Shown here piece by piece: positions 42,124-51,400 of a stretch of DNA of 60,878 nt (position 1 is its first letter; the number at the start of each line of letters is the position of its first letter). The stretch comes from Clostridium sp. AM34-11AC (GTDB lineage Bacteria > Bacillota > Clostridia > Lachnospirales > Lachnospiraceae). The DNA is taken from the NCBI RefSeq assembly GCF_003435375.1, contig NZ_QWGL01000020.1, forward strand, positions 1 through 60,878, read 5' to 3'. The notes beneath the pieces were generated by a model that saw only the letters and a program-made list of their open reading frames with translations, did not search any database and was not told the DNA's origin. The position numbers and the translations under genes were made by a program.

Positions 42124-43337
42124 GCGGAGAAGGAAAACAGGAAAATAAGAATGAGGTCCAGGAGATGGAGAACTATGGGGCAGAGGCCGGATCTGCGGTG
42201 AAGCTCCTTGAGGAACTTTTAAATCTGGGATACCGGAAAAATGCCAGTGACATTCATCTGGAACCGCAGGAAGACCGGATGGTTGTCCGGATGAGGCTGG
42301 ACGGCATGCTGCTCCATGTGCGGGAATATGACAAGGAAATGCATCAGCCGTTGGTGACGAGGGCGAAGGTCCTCAGCGGAATGGACATTGCGAAAAAGAG
42401 AGTGCCGCAGGACGGGCATTTTAAGGAGATGATCGACGGGATCTGCCTGGATGTGAGGACCAGCGTGGTCCCGACGATCTTTGGCGAGAAGATGGTGCTG
42501 AGACTCCTGAATATGAAAACGGAGATCGATCATGGCAAAACCTTTGGAATGCGTGAGAAAAATTATGAGAAGATGAAGAGGATCCTCAGAAGTCCGGGCG
42601 GGATCCTGTATCTTACAGGACCGACAGGATGCGGGAAGACTACCACATTATATATGATCCTGGAATATCTCGCGAAACAGCCGGTGAATATCGTGACCAT
42701 CGAGGATCCTGTGGAGCGATATCTTCCGGGGATCAGCCAGATGCAGGTGAATGAACAGGCGGGGATTACTTTTGAAGCAGGACTCCGTGCCGTTTTGAGA
42801 CAGGATCCTGATATTATCATGGTCGGCGAGACGAGGGATCCGGAGACAGCGAAAATCAGTGTCCGCGCGGCAATCACCGGTCATCTGGTGCTCTCGACTC
42901 TGCACACGAAAAGCGCGGCGGGCGGAATCACGAGAATGGCAGATATGGGTGTCGAGCCGTATCTCACGGCGGACAGTTTATGCGGCATGGCGGCACAGAG
43001 ACTGGTGAGAAAGGTATGTCCGCACTGTGCGGAGACGGTGGAACTTACGAATGAGGAGCAGAAGTTGTTTGGAAGAAAGATCCGGAGCGCAAGGCGCGGA
43101 CGCGGATGTGAATTCTGTCGGAATACAGGATACAAAGGAAGAACTGCGGTTCATGAGATATTTGTGATGGACCGGGAACTGAAGAAGATGACTGCGGAAA
43201 ACCGGCCGGAGTGGGAGATCGAGGATTATGTGGTGAAGACACAGGGGATGCGGACCATGCGGGAAGAGCTGGCGGATCTTGTGTGCGCCGGAGTGATTTC
43301 GATGGAGGAATTTTTGCGGACGGTGGAGACGTGGTAA
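42108..43337 (+). CDS. Type IV pilus / type II secretion assembly ATPase (PilB/GspE-like)
   Basis: A 409-residue secretion ATPase. The N-terminal N1 domain of full-length PilB is missing; the protein begins with a short N2-like domain containing NASDIHLEPQ near residue 45. Walker A GPTGCGKTTT is near 171-180, the Asp box around TIEDPVE, Walker B DPDIIMVGETRDPETA near 233, the His box LSTLHTKSA, and the zinc site C304, C307, C334, C337. All catalytic elements are present. It is the only motor in the locus (no PilT retraction ATPase) and would power extension of the pilin-like proteins. Confidence 0.93.
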   Translation: MLGILGGEGKQENKNEVQEMENYGAEAGSAVKLLEELLNLGYRKNASDIHLEPQEDRMVVRMRLDGMLLHVREYDKEMHQPLVTRAKVLSGMDIAKKRVPQDGHFKEMIDGICLDVRTSVVPTIFGEKMVLRLLNMKTEIDHGKTFGMREKNYEKMKRILRSPGGILYLTGPTGCGKTTTLYMILEYLAKQPVNIVTIEDPVERYLPGISQMQVNEQAGITFEAGLRAVLRQDPDIIMVGETRDPETAKISVRAAITGHLVLSTLHTKSAAGGITRMADMGVEPYLTADSLCGMAAQRLVRKVCPHCAETVELTNEEQKLFGRKIRSARRGRGCEFCRNTGYKGRTAVHEIFVMDRELKKMTAENRPEWEIEDYVVKTQGMRTMREELADLVCAGVISMEEFLRTVETW

Positions 43338-43692
43338 GACAGGTGAAAGGCAGGACGTGCGCGGCATGTCCTGTCTTTTTTGACATCGAAAAATGCTTAT
43401 AAATAATGCTTTTACTGGCATCGGTGAAAAAATGGTATGGTAAAAGTGACGAAAATGCAAAAATATTTTCGTGAAACTGGCTAAATAATGGGGCTTTGGT
43501 TTTACGGATCCGATATGGATTCCGGGTATGGCCTGTGATATAGTTATGGACAAACGGAGGAACGAACCGGTTGGGGAGTTCCAGTCAAATCATAATAGAT
43601 CTTTTGGGAGTCTTAAAAATCTTTGGAGGCAGATATTATCTGCTTTATCGAAAAGCCGCCGGCGGCTTTAGCCGGAATATCCAGGAGGAAAA
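43338..43692 (+). other. Intergenic leader region before the surface cassette
   Basis: A 355-nt gene-free stretch. After the terminator it contains a cgaaaat/attttcg hairpin (about 43450-43471), a gcagata/tatctgc inverted repeat (about 43629-43643) and a perfect 18-nt palindrome aaagccgcc/ggcggcttt (43652-43669) just before the ribosome site. No clear sigma-A promoter stands out, and no c-di-GMP riboswitch pattern could be matched. Confidence 0.45.
43351..43381 (+). terminator. Terminator of the pilus-like operon
   Basis: caggacgtgc (43351-43360) pairs with gcatgtcctg (43364-43373) with one wobble and a 3-nt loop, followed by TCTTTTTT. Confidence 0.85.
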
Positions 43693-44757
43693 ATGAATCG
43701 AAAGAAAGTGGCGAAGTGGCTTGCTGCGGCCGGTTCTCTTGCTGTACTCACAAGCTGCCGGGGAGAACTCGTTCCCTACGCGGCGGAGAGAACGGCAGAA
43801 TTTCTGACAGCAGAACCTGTGATCCTGAGGGATCGGGAAGCGGGCAGGCGGTTTCTGATGGAGACGGTATCTGCCGCAGAACGGGAAGGGCGGCAGGAAA
43901 TTGTGGTAACGGGAAAAGACAGCTCGTTCGATACGCTGGTGATCGCGCAGATGTTTCCCGGAGTGGTAAATATTTCAAAGCTGGATCTGGGGACCAGGAA
44001 TGTGAACGGTGAGACGGTTACGGACTGCCGGATCGGCTTTGAATGGCGGGGGCGGGCGCCGGATTCCGGGGAAAATACCGTTCCAGGAACGGGAGACAAG
44101 TTCGGGGAGAAGGAAGACCGGGCCGCATGGAGGACCGGGGATGTGGTCTCGCGGGAGATTGCGGGAAAAATATGCCGGTTTCGATGTATCGATGATGATT
44201 ACCAGGACGGCAGAGGCAGTTATGGGAAACGTGCGCTGTTTCTGGCGGAAAATGTGATTCGGTCCGATGTGGACAGTACTTATGAGGAGCGGATCTTACT
44301 TCCGTTTGGAGAAAACAATAACTATAAGAAATCCCGGGTGAGAGAATGGCTGGGGGAACAGGCAGAGACTGCGGTTCCAGATGCATCTTTTGTATACACG
44401 GGAGCTTTGACGGCATTTACAGGGAAAACAGTGGATGGTGATTTTGCTGACAGCCGTCTGGATGGTCTTGAGAGCCATTTGCTGCCATACCAGGAGTGCC
44501 GGGACAGATTCTTTCTGCTGTCTTTGGAGGAAGCATACCGGTATCGGGATGAGATCTGGAATCCGGAAGGAAAGGGAAGTCCTTACAGCCGGGGGTTCTG
44601 GCTTCGGACACCGGCTTATGAGGTGGATGAAAGAGGCAGTTTTGTATATGGAAACAGGGAGTATGTTGTAGATCTTGAAAATGGATGCTTCAGACAGGCG
44701 GATGTGTCAGATGTTGGGATCGGGATCTGCCCGGCATTCTGTCTGCCGCAGGCATAG
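43693..44757 (+). CDS. DUF6273-like lipoprotein
   Basis: A 354-residue predicted lipoprotein. The signal peptide ends in LTSC (Cys about residue 22). The second half (about 150-354) resembles the DUF6273 domain found in clostridial surface proteins: Trp/Gly-rich motifs including SRGFWLRTPAYE and a closing VGIGICPAFCLP, similar to the family's 'GVRPAF-LP' end. The first half (30-130) is an acidic domain I do not recognise, with RQEIVVTGKDSSFDTLVIAQ. AGGAGG precedes the ATG. It opens the surface cassette, with the next gene starting 14 nt after its end. Confidence 0.7.
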   Translation: MNRKKVAKWLAAAGSLAVLTSCRGELVPYAAERTAEFLTAEPVILRDREAGRRFLMETVSAAEREGRQEIVVTGKDSSFDTLVIAQMFPGVVNISKLDLGTRNVNGETVTDCRIGFEWRGRAPDSGENTVPGTGDKFGEKEDRAAWRTGDVVSREIAGKICRFRCIDDDYQDGRGSYGKRALFLAENVIRSDVDSTYEERILLPFGENNNYKKSRVREWLGEQAETAVPDASFVYTGALTAFTGKTVDGDFADSRLDGLESHLLPYQECRDRFFLLSLEEAYRYRDEIWNPEGKGSPYSRGFWLRTPAYEVDERGSFVYGNREYVVDLENGCFRQADVSDVGIGICPAFCLPQA

Positions 44758-44771
44758 AGGGGAGAAAAGAA

Positions 44772-47700
44772 ATGAAGAAGAGCAGAAAAAACAGAGGCAG
44801 AAAGAGCCAGATGATGTTAGCAGGGTTAGGACTCTGCATGGCGCTTGGAACACCGGTAAGAGGAATGGCAGTTTTGAGAAGTGTGGAAACAGCGGCGGAG
44901 AGAACGGCGACGGCATCGGATGCCGTGGAAAATATTGCTGTGCTCGCTGCGGATGAGGAGATCTGGGGCGCTGATGTGGGCGATATGAGCTTTTTAAGTG
45001 GAAGAACTGGGGATGGAACAAAGGAAAAGCCGTACCAGATCACAACGAAGGAGCACCTCATTGGGCTCGCTGCCCTTGCGTCCATGGGAATGGAGGTTGG
45101 AAGGGGAGAGGGCACTTATCCGGGAAATTATAAAGGTGCCTGGTTTGAGTTAGGGAAAAATATTGATCTCGGTGGAATGAACTGGATCCCTATCGGATTC
45201 TATCACACTGGGGCGGATATGCGGGCCGGAAAAGTATCGCCGTTTGAGGGGCATTTTAGCGGAAACGGAAAAACTGTGTCCAATTTCCGCATGTACCAGC
45301 CGTCCTGGGACTTTGGGGGACTGTTCGGCGCAGTGGAGAACGCGGAGATCACAGAGCTCAAGGTAAAGCCGGGGCATGTGATCACGGTAAAGGAGAATGG
45401 GGGAATTCTCGCGGGCCGTGCGAAACATTCGGTGATCCGGAATGTGACGGTAAACGGCACATTAAGGACTACCGGTACAGCCGGTGGAGTTATTGCGGAT
45501 GTCCTGGAAGACTCTGTGGTGGAAAACTGTGTTTCCGACCATGTGGCTATCGATACGGGAAGCGGAAAGGAGATTTTTGCCGGGGGAATTGCCGGACGGG
45601 CGGCAGAGTCTTTGATTGCGGATTGTGAGGTCAACACAGGGGACAGTCTGAGTGCCAGGATCCAGGGAGGAGGCTATGTGGGCGGAATCGTGGGATTCCA
45701 GAATTCCGCGGATATTTTCAATACGCATGTGATGGGAACCATCGGCGGAAGCGGCTCCCAGTCCATCGGCGGTATCACGGGAAAATACGCTTCCGGAAAG
45801 ATGAAGGTGGCACGGTTTGAGGGGACCATCGCATCTTCAGGGCTTGGAAGTGCGGCGCGTGAGGGAACTTTTATTGGAACTCATGACACTGACTTCCACT
45901 TCCGTTATGGGGTTGAGGACGGAGCAGATGTGGCGTACCTGTTCGCGGATACGGAGGAGAAGATCGCAGCCGGTGTCTGCGGCTCAGGTGTCTCGGATGA
46001 CAATCGGTTCACCTATGATGCTCATATTGGCTTCTGGAACAAAGGAGATAATTTCTACACATTGGTGCAGGGACAGAACACGAAGAAGGAGGACGAACTC
46101 TATTTCTATGAGGAACTCGAGAATGGCGTTCTCCATGTAGTGGATACCGAGTCTGTGGCGAGACAGGATCTCTATACTCCAGATCATTTCGCACCGAATT
46201 CCGTGGGACGACCGGTGAGGGGATATCTGCTGTCGGTCCTTCAGGTGGATACAGCGGCAAATTCAGGGAATTTCTATGATGTGGCGGTGTTGACGGCGAG
46301 AGGTCCGTCTGCCTACAGCAAGGAATTCCACAAAGCATACCGGGGCGCGGTGGCTGCCGGAGATACCGTTGCAGTCCTCACGGCTCCGAAGAACACGGAG
46401 ACAGAAAAGTTCCAGATGGATGGTGTGCCGACCTATACAGATTCCCTGGGACGTAGAAGGAAGATGACCTATCAGACAGGCGGTTCCTACCAGTTTGTGA
46501 TGCCGGAACATGATACGGAGGTCTCTGCGTTCTATAAGAAAGTGGCAGCAGGTGTGCGGGTAGAGCCCCAGGAACTTGGTTTCCGGGTGATTGAGGAGCG
46601 CACCGGGGACCGGATGAACCCGTCGATCACCACGGAAGTGAGGGATACCGCGGGGAAATTGCTGGCGAGATATTTAAACGGAAAGCTGGAGTCGGGAACG
46701 AAGGTCCAGGACGTGAAGATCCATGCTGTGGTCGATAAGAACAACGATGTCGCCGATGAGGCGGTGAGATGGAGTGTGGATGACGATGAGTTGATCATCT
46801 TAAAGAAAAATGATGATGAGGACGAGTCCGGATATACGAAAAAGAGCGCATCCATCGAGTTGAACCTGAATGCAGGATTCTTTAAGGATATTGTGGAGAA
46901 AGCGGAGACAGAACAGGCGAAGAAACAGTACCGGTACCCTATCGAGGATACGGTCTACGGAAACGGTACCCAGGGCGGACTTGCGGTTCTGACAGCAAAG
47001 ACGAGACCGGCATCCAGCTTTGAGGAGAAGTCTGTGACCGCAAACTGCAGGATCCCGGTGACATTCCAGATCAAGGACCGGACGAAGATCGCAGCGGAAG
47101 GCGCGACTCTCGACAAAGCGGCATTGAATTTTATGGTGACAAGAACATTGACCGGTGACAGGAAAAAGCCGCAGGAAACGATCACGGTATCCGCGCCGCA
47201 GATCCTGTCAGGATCCTTTGCACCGGACTATTTCGATAAAAAAGATATCAGCTGGACCGTCGGCGATAATGCCATTATCCAGGTGGACGCCGGTTTTGTG
47301 GAAGAGGGAATCGCGGACGGAGATTACCGGAACGCAAAGGTGATGGCGAAAAAGGATACGAGATGGATCCTGGATCTCATAGAGGCGGATGAAGCGGCTC
47401 ATAAGGAACATATCTATGAGAAACGTACTGGGTGTGGAACAAGAAGCACGGAGGTAGTGATGGCGGCAAAGGATGCCCTTGGAAATATCCAGTCGGCAGT
47501 CTGCAGCGTGAAAGTGGATTTTGTGACAGATGACAGGACTGTGGTGATGCCGGAGGAGATCAAGGTGGATCAGGGAGAGCTGGTGTTTGACCTGATACTC
47601 ACGAAAACGGGATCGAGATATAACCCGGCGGTCATATGGCAGGGCGCGGATGCACAGAAGATTACGGCAAAGCTGATACCGCAGGAAGCGTTAAAAGGAA

Positions 47701-48467
47701 ATGGGGACGGTAGCTTCGAATTTAACTGGAACGTAAAAAATGGTGCTGTAAAGGTAGAAAACGGTGCGGTATCAGTAAATACGGAGGCATTCTGGATTGC
47801 GGAGGGGATGAAGAAATATCCGTATACGGCGGAATATGAGGACGAGATCACGGTCAGAGCTGGGGCTTTGAAGAAAAAGATTCCTGTGAAATTAAAGTTT
47901 AAGCTTGTGGATAAGACCTGGTCCGGCAGCTCAGGAGGACGTTCTTCCGGCGGCGGAAGAACGGGAAGTGTGCTGAAAAAGGACCAGAACACAGGGGAAC
48001 AGCCAAAGGGCAGTGTCACCGGTGAGTGGAGAAAGCAGGAGGATGGAAGCTGGAAATTTGTTTCCGGCGGAAGAACGTATGCCAATGAGTGGGCCTGGAT
48101 CTACAACCCATATGCGAAAGAAGGACAGGAAAAGACTTCCTGGTTCCATTTTGCGGCTGACGGCAGGATGCAGACAGGGTGGTTTCTCGATGAAAAAGAT
48201 GGAAGCTGGTATTATCTCCAGAAGACAAATGACGGAAGCCAGGGGAAAATGCAGACTGGTTGGATAAAAGAAGGAGAAGCGTGGTATTACCTGGGACCGA
48301 CCGGGCGGATGACGAAAGGCTGGAACTGGATCAATGGAAAATGCTACTATATGGACCAGAAAAACGGACATATGCTGGCGGACTGTGTGACGCCGGACGG
48401 CTACACTGTGGATGAGACAGGCGCATGGTGTGTCGGAGGTGCGGTACAGACGATTGGAAAGAAATAA
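44772..48467 (+). CDS. Large secreted GLUG-repeat protein with cell-wall-binding repeats
   Basis: A 1231-residue secreted protein. After a basic N terminus and signal helix (to about residue 35) come GLUG-type repeats (about 150-370: GGLFGAV, GGILAGRAK, GGIAGRAA, GGIVGFQN, GGITGKYA), which form beta-solenoid-like adhesin regions. A long middle section (about 580-1050) has repeated Ig-like units containing 'TGDRMNP', 'TGDRKKP' and 'TGSRYNP' motifs. A Gly/Ser/Arg linker leads to choline-binding-type wall repeats (about 1100-1225: GRMQTGWFLDEKDGSWYYL, GKMQTGWIKEGEAWYYL, GRMTKGWNWINGKCYYM). It is therefore held at the wall non-covalently. The ATG at 44772 has AGGGGAG upstream; the frame from 44685 lies inside the lipoprotein gene. 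Confidence 0.82.
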   Translation: MKKSRKNRGRKSQMMLAGLGLCMALGTPVRGMAVLRSVETAAERTATASDAVENIAVLAADEEIWGADVGDMSFLSGRTGDGTKEKPYQITTKEHLIGLAALASMGMEVGRGEGTYPGNYKGAWFELGKNIDLGGMNWIPIGFYHTGADMRAGKVSPFEGHFSGNGKTVSNFRMYQPSWDFGGLFGAVENAEITELKVKPGHVITVKENGGILAGRAKHSVIRNVTVNGTLRTTGTAGGVIADVLEDSVVENCVSDHVAIDTGSGKEIFAGGIAGRAAESLIADCEVNTGDSLSARIQGGGYVGGIVGFQNSADIFNTHVMGTIGGSGSQSIGGITGKYASGKMKVARFEGTIASSGLGSAAREGTFIGTHDTDFHFRYGVEDGADVAYLFADTEEKIAAGVCGSGVSDDNRFTYDAHIGFWNKGDNFYTLVQGQNTKKEDELYFYEELENGVLHVVDTESVARQDLYTPDHFAPNSVGRPVRGYLLSVLQVDTAANSGNFYDVAVLTARGPSAYSKEFHKAYRGAVAAGDTVAVLTAPKNTETEKFQMDGVPTYTDSLGRRRKMTYQTGGSYQFVMPEHDTEVSAFYKKVAAGVRVEPQELGFRVIEERTGDRMNPSITTEVRDTAGKLLARYLNGKLESGTKVQDVKIHAVVDKNNDVADEAVRWSVDDDELIILKKNDDEDESGYTKKSASIELNLNAGFFKDIVEKAETEQAKKQYRYPIEDTVYGNGTQGGLAVLTAKTRPASSFEEKSVTANCRIPVTFQIKDRTKIAAEGATLDKAALNFMVTRTLTGDRKKPQETITVSAPQILSGSFAPDYFDKKDISWTVGDNAIIQVDAGFVEEGIADGDYRNAKVMAKKDTRWILDLIEADEAAHKEHIYEKRTGCGTRSTEVVMAAKDALGNIQSAVCSVKVDFVTDDRTVVMPEEIKVDQGELVFDLILTKTGSRYNPAVIWQGADAQKITAKLIPQEALKGNGDGSFEFNWNVKNGAVKVENGAVSVNTEAFWIAEGMKKYPYTAEYEDEITVRAGALKKKIPVKLKFKLVDKTWSGSSGGRSSGGGRTGSVLKKDQNTGEQPKGSVTGEWRKQEDGSWKFVSGGRTYANEWAWIYNPYAKEGQEKTSWFHFAADGRMQTGWFLDEKDGSWYYLQKTNDGSQGKMQTGWIKEGEAWYYLGPTGRMTKGWNWINGKCYYMDQKNGHMLADCVTPDGYTVDETGAWCVGGAVQTIGKK

Positions 48468-48482
48468 TGGCGGGGGATCAGT

Positions 48483-51400
48483 ATGGAAGAGAAAAAAAGA
48501 AGGCGATGGTTGGCTGGATTTCTGGCAGTCATTATGACGATCACGGGAGTGGGGATTCCACTCCCGTTCCCGTCCGAGGCATCGGATGTGTGGCCGCAGA
48601 AATCGACGGCCCCGTATTACTGCCTCGATGGGGGAAAAGGCTGGAAGAAGGTCGACCGGTATGATATGTATAAGTTTGATACGATGCCGTCTCCGCTTAC
48701 GGAAACGCAGGCGAAACGGTTATTCTGGGCATATCCGGACAACTGGTCGGCACTGAAGGACGCGGCAAAAAAGTTTGATCCGGGTCTTTATGCGGAGATC
48801 GCGTCTGTGACGTCCAGTGCCAATATCGTAAAGTATGTGAAAGACGATGCAGGGACAAAATTTGCCTGGGTGGCTGACAATCCGGAAATTGAAGACCGCG
48901 CGATCGCTGTTATGGAGCAGGCGTCCTCCGTCGGGCTGGCGGCGGGAAAAGAAGCTCCGGATGCGATCAGGGGAGCAACTTCGGAAGATACGGCAGTGCC
49001 ATTTCAGGTACTGCCTTTTTCTGACGGACCTGGCGCCCTGGATACGGAGTTTGTTCTCGGAAAAGAGTTTATCCGGGATATCGCGAAGATCGAGCTCCAG
49101 AGTGTGTGGGACAATGGATCCACAGGGGGAAACGTGGGATGGCTTGACGCATCCCAGGATAAAAATATCGCGAAATCGGTGATGGGACAAAATCTGTATG
49201 AGGTGACCTGGAGCGGGGATGCGATCCGGATCCACAATAATGGTTCGGTGACCGCAAATGAGAATGCTGTCGGAAGCAATATGACAGATGAAGAGAAATA
49301 CAACAAGACAACGGTGCGGTATAAGATCACTATGAAAGGCAATTCCGGCTGGTATACGGAAGGCAGCTGGAATCCGGAATATCTCAGGGAGTGGATGGAC
49401 TTTAAGGTCTGCATCAACGCGCCGGAACATCAGAGACTCTATAAGGCGGATATGAGGATCATTCCCTCTGATATGGTGTTTTATCTGGTGATCAGCCAGG
49501 ATGGGGAAAGCGGAGAACCAGGAGGCGCGGGAGACGGGGAAATACCGGAATACGGCGTGGAACCCCCGACTCTCGAATTTCAGATCTATCGTCACAAGGA
49601 GACCTTTTCGGCGGATTACAATGTCAGGCTTGTCAAACATGACGATGAGACTGGAATGCCGCTCAAGGGAAGCCAGTTCTATCTGTATGAAAGATTTGAG
49701 GACGGAGGAAAGATCTCAAAGACAGACGGCGAGGAAAGACTTGCGGAAAAGAACCTGAGCTTTCGTCCATGGAGCGGATTTCAGGTGTTTTCGGAAGGAA
49801 CCACGAACGGAAAAGGGGAGATAACCTACAAAGATACCAGAAAGTACGCGTATGAAAAGACATACTGTGACGGACATGCCGCGCCGTCATGGGCAAATAT
49901 GCCGGAGGACCAGGAAGATGGGGATTCCGGCGATGAGGACGGGAAAAAGAGCGATGCCTATGAGGAGGCCGCAGAACAGACCAGGGATAATAACAGGGCT
50001 GCGGCAAAGCAGTGGATGGAACTGGTGGAGGCCTGTGAGGCAGAGGCGGAAGGAGGCTGCCATTTTCACTGGCTGGCGGATGAGAGTGTCTACGATGAGG
50101 TACAGGAAGTATTGGAAAGCGGAGAACCGGATGGGAGAAGCCGAAAAAATGCTGGAAATGAGCGAAAGCTCCGGGCTGCATCCGAAGCCGCATTTGAGGA
50201 ATCCGGCTGCAAGGCGGACTGTGAGGAGACATACCGGAAGTTTATCGGACTGCGGTTTACCTATACATGGAGGGAGATCCAGGCAAGAAACGGGTATATC
50301 CTCCACGATCTGCACTTGGATGATATCCCTGTGGAGATGATCACGACGGATTCTTCCCAGGCGGGAGCAGACGCGGAAAAGCGATCCGGAAGCAGCCGTG
50401 AGATCACGGAAAACATCTGGTATTCGGGAAATGGAATGACAGGCGGGAGTACTGTTTCGGAGAGAAAAATACCGGTGGTAAAAAGCCGCGCGGGAACAAT
50501 TATGAAGAGAACGGCGTCTAACGCGGAAGCGGATACGAAAGAAGCTGCGGTTAAAGCAACGGCGTCCAATGCAGAAAAGAAAAGTATTTTTGATCGGTTT
50601 TATGGCTGGTTTATGGGAAGAAGCCGGGAAGAAGCTGATGATGGTGAAGAATCTGATGACTGGGGAGAGTTTGAAGGCGTCGGGGACTTTGAGGATATTC
50701 TGGCGGATGCAGAGGAGGACGGAATCCGGCATCTGGATCTCGGGGATTCCGAGAGGTATTCGCACTGTAATGGCGCTGAGGACTGCGGGGATGCCTGGCA
50801 TGTGTATGACCATCGAACTGAGGGGCGGATCCATATCACGAAAAAAGACAGAGATCTTTTTCGGGGAGAATCGGATGATTATTCGTCCTACGGGGATGCG
50901 GAAGGAGATGGAACACTTGAAGGGGCCGTGTATGGCCTTTTTGCGGCGGAAGACATCGTTCATCCGGATGCGGAGGTGACAGGAAACGGAATTCTGACCA
51001 ATACTGGCGTTGTCTATAAGAAAAATGATCTTGTGGCAGCGGCAGCAACAGATCAGGATGGAAATGCGGATTTCCTGTGTTATACGGAAGCACCGGGAGT
51101 GGAGTACGATTATACGGCCGGAAAGATCAGAAAAAGGACGGATATCTCCTGGAACGGGCCAGGAAACCTGTATCAGGAGAACATGGAGAAGAACGGAAAC
51201 TGGTGGATCGGGAGACCGCTGATTCTGGGAAAATATTATATAAAAGAACTTTCCAGAAGTGAGGGATACGAGCTTTCAGTAAACGGAATGGATCAGGAGA
51301 TCACCAACCGGGGAGCAGGCTTTGAAACTCCAGGATCTGTGACGGACGCAAATGGAACGGCTGTGGTCACGATGCCGGAACTCGCAGCGGCAATGGAAGG

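Noticed and set aside
43546..43671. 41-codon frame encoding a basic peptide upstream of the DUF6273-like gene
   Set aside because: No ribosome site, the frame ends inside the 18-nt palindrome, and the composition is driven by the surrounding GC-rich repeat. Treated as non-coding leader.
43382..43692. Possible c-di-GMP riboswitch upstream of the surface cassette
   Set aside because: Expected for adhesin genes in Clostridia, but the conserved GEMM-I (GCAAAGCC-type core, tetraloop and receptor) and class II patterns could not be found.
44772..48467. Sortase anchor in the GLUG protein
   Set aside because: No LPxTG-like motif or C-terminal membrane helix. The C terminus consists of choline-binding-type wall repeats instead.
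48720..49640. 306-codon minus-strand frame inside the giant adhesin
   Set aside because: Antisense of a continuous, motif-rich coding frame, with no ribosome site or recognisable motif.
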